This document shows positions 59,272 through 64,000 of a stretch of 64,000 bases of DNA, one piece after another. The notes beneath the pieces are model-generated. The model did no database searches and was not told the DNA's origin. It worked only from the letters and a program-made list of their open reading frames with translations. The stretch spans positions 1 to 64,000 of the forward strand of contig JASWJB010000250.1 of NCBI GenBank assembly GCA_032433595.1, in the 5' to 3' direction. The translations under genes and the position numbers were made by a program. This stretch comes from Conoideocrella luteorostrata (taxonomy: Eukaryota; Ascomycota; Sordariomycetes; Hypocreales; Clavicipitaceae). Each line of letters opens with the position of its first letter. Within the stretch, counting starts at the first letter, position 1.

Positions 59272-59585
59272 ATTGATGTCACAACTGGGGCTCTGATATA
59301 GCAGAGTGAAGGGGAAGACTTCTTATTTATTTCGTTGCTTAGTAGTTACGAGGTAACACCTAAGTATTGGCGGACTTAATCTCTGACCTTCAGTATAAAT
59401 TTTGTCCTTCTCCATTTATGCTCGCTACTACCCCGCAGTGAAGGGTTTGCTAGCTGCATGATGCCCTCCCCCGATGGCCTCGGGTGCATTGATAGTTTTA
59501 ACGACTCTGCGGAGGTCATCGAGAGTGGCGGTCTCTGACAGAAAGTGGTGGTCTCTGACAGAAAGTGGTGGTCTCTGACAATTGA
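59272..59585 (+). mobile_element. complete solo LTR (304 bp) with target duplication and tandem 3' end
   Basis: The element 59277-59580 begins TGTCACAACT and ends CTCTGACA. ATTGA flanks it on both sides (59272-59276 and 59581-59585). It is homologous to 30909-31183 and 1-138. The final 60 bases are three tandem copies of a 20-bp unit ending GGTCTCTGACA (59521-59540, 59541-59560, 59561-59580); the sister copies have one. The expansion sits inside the target duplication, so it is part of the inserted LTR or arose within it. Confidence 0.92.
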
Positions 59586-61672
59586 GCGTCTGAGGAAACT
59601 TATTCGAAGATGTCAAATGCTTTGATGAGGAACGCATATTCTGGACCAAGTCTCTCCCTGACAGTTTCCACTGTAGGGCGGCCGTCTGGGAGCATTGAGT
59701 GCGTTATGGTAACCCCGCAAATGCTGAGGTTGACCCTGACCATACGTTTACCAGCATATTTAGGTTGCGAGCGTTTAGAACTTTTAAATTCCACCACGAT
59801 TCGTTACGTATCCCAGGTATGCTCGCCTGATAATTACCGGATGACGCCAGAATATGCGTTCTCGAGACATAACTCCGCAGTCCGCATTCTCTAGAAGAAT
59901 CCTTAGTACTTGAAAATAAAAGGCTTGCTGCTTTAGTAAAGTCGGTCGTTGCAAATTGGCTGCCGTTTTCCCGTTTTCGACCGCCTGCCTGCATGGGCCA
60001 CGCACGCCTGCAGTTGGTCCTTCACCTGTGACCAGCACATGTCGTATCACTCCTTCTGCCGTCCGATCTGTCAATGTTTGGTTGGTCGGCGACCACGATG
60101 GATCAGTTAAGTGCATACTGATACAAAAAAGTTGGACAGCTGGTCGTTTCCTGTTCGTGATTGGCCAAGGGCAAATGCAGTGTCACCGGCTGTTCAATTT
60201 CCCGAGCTTTATTACGTGCCCCCTGGGCACGATGATATATTGTCACGGTTGATTTTACGGCCAACTGACGCAGCGGAGTCGGTCGCATTTGAGGTGAGGC
60301 TTGGTTACGCAGTGGCGGGGAACGCAGCTGAGCAGGGGGAGAGAAAGGAGTATCAGGGTCAGACACCGGCTCGCAGTTGAGAATTGAGAGACAAGGGATA
60401 TTGTATGTGAAATGGAAAACTGTGGATTTGAATAGTATGGATCTCCACCATTTGACGCATTCAACCAATACCTCAATCATCTGATTTAGTCGAGCCTGCT
60501 TTGCTCCCTCTCCCGTTTAACCTAGCTCGTGGTATATAAGGTCGCACCGGCCGGGCGGTAGTTGAATTGAAACGCTCATCATTCTCACATTTCCTTCTCA
60601 CCAGTAATCAGATTTTCGACGCTTTACACAATGTTTTTCCTCGAGGGCAGCTCGCAACTTAGACCTTCAAGCTGCTCCTCTCCATCTCCTGAAACCTTCA
60701 GGGAGTCTACGATGATAATACGTTCAGCAAATTTAAGGCCGTCCCTTGCAATCCAAACCTTGGGTTTGCTCTTGAAGCCTAACAAGGATATGTTGACAGA
60801 CTAAGCGCACCGAAACCATTATATAGTGAAGACCCTCGGAAGAATTTATAGAGTACGAAAAACTGCTGCAAAAACCTACAGAGAAACATAAGCGGCGTGT
60901 CTCACTAGATCATGGTAAGTGTCTTGTCCAAATTCTTTTATCCTACGTAGCCTACACTGGACTTACAGAAGGTACGATTTCTGACTAAATTGCGCCTGAA
61001 ACTCGTCATTAGACCTCAATAAACCTCAAAGCAAATGTCCTCCACGGCTTTAAATCTTTCCTGCTGGTTACTGTTAGAAGTAAGGTCACATGACAGGGGA
61101 CATTCCTCCCAGAAAAAGTCTTACGTCGCAAGAGCATTTACTGCTGAAATAATGCCTTTTTGGGCTGAAGCTGCTTCCCGTTGTTTTAGACCAGTCAATA
61201 TACGAATTAGAAGGCCATTCATTCATTCATCCATTCCATGTTTCATGAGGCTTTGGAGTTATTGTGGCTCAGCGGCCCAATTACTGCTTATGACATCTTC
61301 AGTCCCTCAGGAGCCACGTGCCCGGATCCTGCCTGCCTGCCTGACGCGATGCCCAATAGCGGGATTTTCATCACATGGCGTGGCATCCGAGACAATATTA
61401 CCTACACTTAAAACGAAGCCACAGTTCTAAACAATAATCTGTACCCTCTGAAGCTGCCAAGTACATTGCCATTAATAGTGTGCCTATAGTGGTAGTCTCT
61501 AGGCTCCTTTTTTTATTAGAAATTAGACCGGTAAATAGGAAAGTTTAAAGAACAGACTGCGCCAGCTCAAGTGATATAATTATAGCTTTACCATAACAAT
61601 ACAAATCTTTGAGTTATATATCGCTAGTCTTATTTACTAGTAAATAAAGATAGTTATATACATCCTACTTAA
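59586..61672. other. intergenic with unexplained coding-like fragments
   Basis: No complete gene could be built. Several pieces look coding-like: minus-strand frame at 59600-59797 ending KAFDIFE; minus-strand run about 60629-60772 containing KVWIARDGLKFAERIIIVDS and ending at a stop; plus-strand run about 60827-60985 containing FIEYEKLLQKPTEKHKRRVS. A TATA-like GTATATAAGG at about 60531-60540 precedes a 57-codon ATG frame (60631-60804). These could be relics of one or more decayed genes. The frame 61035-61430 resembles no family. Confidence 0.4.
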
Positions 61673-62200
61673 TGTTAGTCAGACACGCATCTTGCAGATA
61701 ATTCGCATACCTAAAGATAAAGACTAGCTAGCCTTTATCTAGTTTTGTGTAATTAAAGATAACATTTATGTGACGGCTGTGGTTAGTTCCCAAGGGATAA
61801 ACCTTAGTCGTGGTTTATGTTGGCAGAACGTACAGGACATCGTATCTGAGCAATGGGTAATGTCACGTAGAATAATAGACCTAAGTCGTAATTCTATAGA
61901 TAATGTAATTAAATAAGTGATTTAAATAATAATCTGTGTTAAAGACTAACTATCTAAGATATCTAAAGAGTGAAATTTAGTGGTGCCTATATAGTAGGTG
62001 GCTTACCGTAGGTTTACCTAACTCTTAGGTAACACTATGTGTGTGACAGGGAAGGGTTCACTAAAGGTTCGCTTAAACCTTAGGTAAATCCTTTTATAAT
62101 CCCTAGAGTGTTCCTTGTTCTATGCTGTAGGTCACGTGAAGTGGTGGGGTAACGCCTATTAGCCTAGCCTTCTTATAGCCTGCTAGCTAGGGTTATAACA
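61673..62200 (-). mobile_element. candidate 3' LTR of the degraded gypsy element
   Basis: On the minus strand the segment begins TGTTATAACC at 62200. It is preceded by a purine-rich AAAGAGGGGACATTA (62201-62215), which looks like the polypurine tract expected between pol and the 3' LTR. It ends CTGACTAACA at 61673. The termini share TGTTA..TAACA. The partner LTR and target duplication would lie beyond the right window edge, so the boundaries are a proposal. Confidence 0.4.
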
Positions 62201-62589
62201 TAATGTCCCCTCTTTAATAGTTTTATTCTTAAGACTTAATATTATTTTATAAATAAGTTACTACTTATTAGTTTTTATTTATAAGTTCTTTCTTTTTTAT
62301 ATTTTCTTTAAAATATATTATTTATACTATATTTAACTATATAAAGAAACCTTATAAGAAATTAAAATCTACTATTAATTATACTATAACATTAGCTTTT
62401 ATTTATAAATATAGTTTTAAAGTAATACTATATACTTATTATAAAAAAAAAGGCTTTTCCTATATAGCTATAAAGGGCAAGAATTATTATTCTTTTTATT
62501 ATTCCTTGGGTTATTTTTGCGATAATCCTTTAACTTTAATAGTAAATAGTATATATTTATTTCCCTTTTTTTTCTAATATTCTTAACTT
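62201..62589. other. AT-rich degraded element sequence
   Basis: Extremely AT-rich segment between the candidate 3' LTR and the coding relic. No readable domain; consistent with RIP-mutated transposon DNA. Confidence 0.6.
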
Positions 62590-62990
62590 ACTTCTAGTAG
62601 CTTAGATCTTAAAGGAATTAAAACGCTTAAAGTGTGAGGAGAAGGTAGCTAAGGAACTTATTTTAGAATATTATAAGAGATAAGAGGAATTATTATAATA
62701 AGCATAGAGGGATATTAATAAAGCCTTTAATTACTTAATACGCCTTTGTTATATAAAGCATTAGTTACGCAAGAAGGGTATAATAATAATATAGCAAGAA
62801 ATAAATTCCTTAGAAGAATTAGAGGAAACTAAGAAATAAGAAGAAAAGGCTTATTAAGCTAAGCTTATAAGAGTGTAGTAATAGGAGCCTATAGCTATTT
62901 ATAATGTATAAGAGTAAGGAGGTATTAATATCCTAGACTAGGAATCTATTTTATAAGACATTAGTATAGGGATCCCTAGCATATTATTAT
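62590..62990 (+). pseudogene. RIP-degraded coding relic, coiled-coil TE-associated protein
   Basis: One plus-strand frame reads as a helical protein once the stops are noted as former Gln or Trp codons. It shows EEKVAKELILEYYKR, RDINKAFNYLIRL, LRKKG, INSLEELEE, GGINILD and DISIGIPS. This resembles the C-terminal coiled-coil region of proteins common in fungal transposable elements, possibly pogo/Fot1-type transposases. Every stop is TAA or TAG, as expected from C-to-T change at CAA, CAG or on the opposite strand of TGG. It lies between the gypsy chromodomain and the proposed polypurine tract, in the opposite orientation. Whether it is a nested second element or an antisense gene of the gypsy element is open. 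Confidence 0.5.
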
Positions 62991-64000
62991 AGTATTTATT
63001 CTTAATTAAATTATTATATTATAGCCTTATAGTTCCCTAAATTCTAAACTAATTCCTATATATTTTCTTTTAATTTATATCCTTTTTATTTAATAAGGTA
63101 TTATTATTATTTCCCTTTTATTTATATATTTATTATTTATTTTACTTTATATTTTATTTTATTTAAGACTTTAATATTTTCTTTAGCTAGTGTGTTTTTT
63201 AGTGTTAATTTAAGGAGTAAAATATAGAATATTAAGTATATTTATATTATTACTAGTAATAAGAGTTTATAATTATTTTCTAAAATTTATTATTTTACCT
63301 TAAAGGGTTTTAATTTTTTATAATTTAATTTATTATTTAAATATATTATTTTAATGTTTTATTAAAGTAAGTAAACTATATCCCCTCTTAAGAAAATTAG
63401 TTCCTTTAATCTTTTTTAATTATAGTATTTTTGTATTTTAGTGTAAATAAATTTAAGTTTTATCCTTATTTCCTTATAAAGTTTTTATATATTTTTTATA
63501 TTAAGTATAGCTTTCTTAGTGTTTAGCTCTTATATAAGTATTCTAAAGACTTCTAGATTATATCTATAATTTATATATATTAGTAATATTTTTATTAATT
63601 CTAAAACTATACTATTATAAGCTAGTTAAGCTATTAGTAATTTCTTTACTTAATTATTTTAATTATAATTAATATAACATTAAAGGTATTATTTTAATAT
63701 TTAGTTTAATCTTTTAGTTTATTTATTAGTTTATAGGTAATATATTATACTAAGCTTATATTTTATTCCTAATTATACTATTAAGGCTTACTAAAATTTA
63801 GAGATAAATATAGTTTTTTTATTTAAAATAATTTCTTCTAGTAGTTTATAGTTACTTATAATTATTTATAAGAATATATAAGCTAGTTCTTTTATATTAC
63901 TTACTTCCTTAAATAGTAAGAAATAGCTATACTTTATAAGTTTATTTATAACTATAAATATACTATTATATTTAATGTTTATTAAGGGTTCTTTAGATAG
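62991..64000 (-). pseudogene. RIP-degraded Ty3/gypsy integrase with C-terminal chromodomain
   Basis: On the minus strand one frame still follows fungal gypsy pol. The integrase core reads KLIKYSYFLLFKE, ELAYIFL, SNYKLLEEIIL, FISKF and LGIKYKLSIIYYL near 63640-64000. The basic middle (KYYN, FKVK, NNYKLLLL) comes next, and a chromodomain (YLIK, KGYKLKENI, ELV, NLGNYKAII) lies at about 63000-63200. Stops interrupt it at former Gln and Trp codons. The catalytic aspartates at the two positions I can place (near 63945 and 63822) read Asn, as G-to-A change would give. The element is dead and continues past the right edge. The region is very AT-rich throughout. Confidence 0.87.

Noticed and set aside
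1..64000. tRNA, rRNA, CRISPR or telomere repeats
   Set aside because: No cloverleaf-compatible T-loop sequences, rRNA stretches, regular spacer arrays or TTAGGG runs were seen by eye; a covariance-model scan would be decisive for tRNA.

Overview
The window is nuclear DNA of a filamentous ascomycete, most likely a sordariomycete and plausibly Hypocreales. The evidence is many short GT..AG introns (about 48-75 nt), fungal-specific families (con-13-like, CRH transglycosylase, WSC, cutinase, hydrophobin-like, Axl2-like, YDR124W/DUF2841-like), and a transposon relic mutated in the manner of repeat-induced point mutation (RIP). I did not try to name the species. Gene density is low. I support 15 protein-coding genes plus one transposon-derived coding relic. 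Gene models were built by hand from reading frames, splice signals and family similarity. No tRNA, rRNA or CRISPR was seen.

Layout. 1-138: 3' part of a solo LTR cut by the window edge. 1.1-1.8 kb: HMG-box gene. 5.2-6.8 kb: orphan 533-aa protein. 8.2-9.9 kb: GH47 alpha-1,2-mannosidase. 11.5-12.5 kb: con-13-like secreted zincin-like protein. 13.8-15.3 kb and 15.8-18.1 kb: two convergent single-pass membrane proteins, the second Axl2-like. 20.2-21.5 kb: GPI-type CRH (GH16) transglycosylase. 23.6-26.3 kb: TBC Rab-GAP. 28.5-30.0 kb: four-exon YDR124W-like gene. 30.9-31.2 kb: solo LTR with a perfect 5-bp target duplication. 31.9-32.3 kb: small eight-cysteine hydrophobin-like gene. 36.7-38.5 kb: disordered/coiled-coil protein. 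41.5-47 kb: repeat-rich, gene-free stretch with two opposed copia-type solo LTRs, a three-copy degenerate repeat and short tandems. 47.1-55.6 kb: GC-richer island with a CBM18-WSC-WSC protein, a membrane-anchored GH16 glucanase-like enzyme and a type-2 glycosyltransferase. 56.9-57.8 kb: cutinase. 59.3-59.6 kb: another solo LTR. 61.7-64.0 kb: very AT-rich, RIP-degraded Ty3/gypsy retrotransposon carrying an oppositely oriented coding relic.

How it fits together. Most genes act at the cell surface or in the secretory pathway: N-glycan trimming (GH47), glucan/chitin remodelling (CRH, GH16), chitin binding (CBM18-WSC), polysaccharide synthesis (GT2), surface coating (hydrophobin-like), cutin hydrolysis, polarity (Axl2-like) and Rab control of secretion (TBC). 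They alternate in strand and are separated by long spacers, so this is a surface-function-rich neighbourhood rather than a co-transcribed cluster. The solo LTRs with intact target duplications show repeated retrotransposon insertion followed by LTR-LTR recombination.
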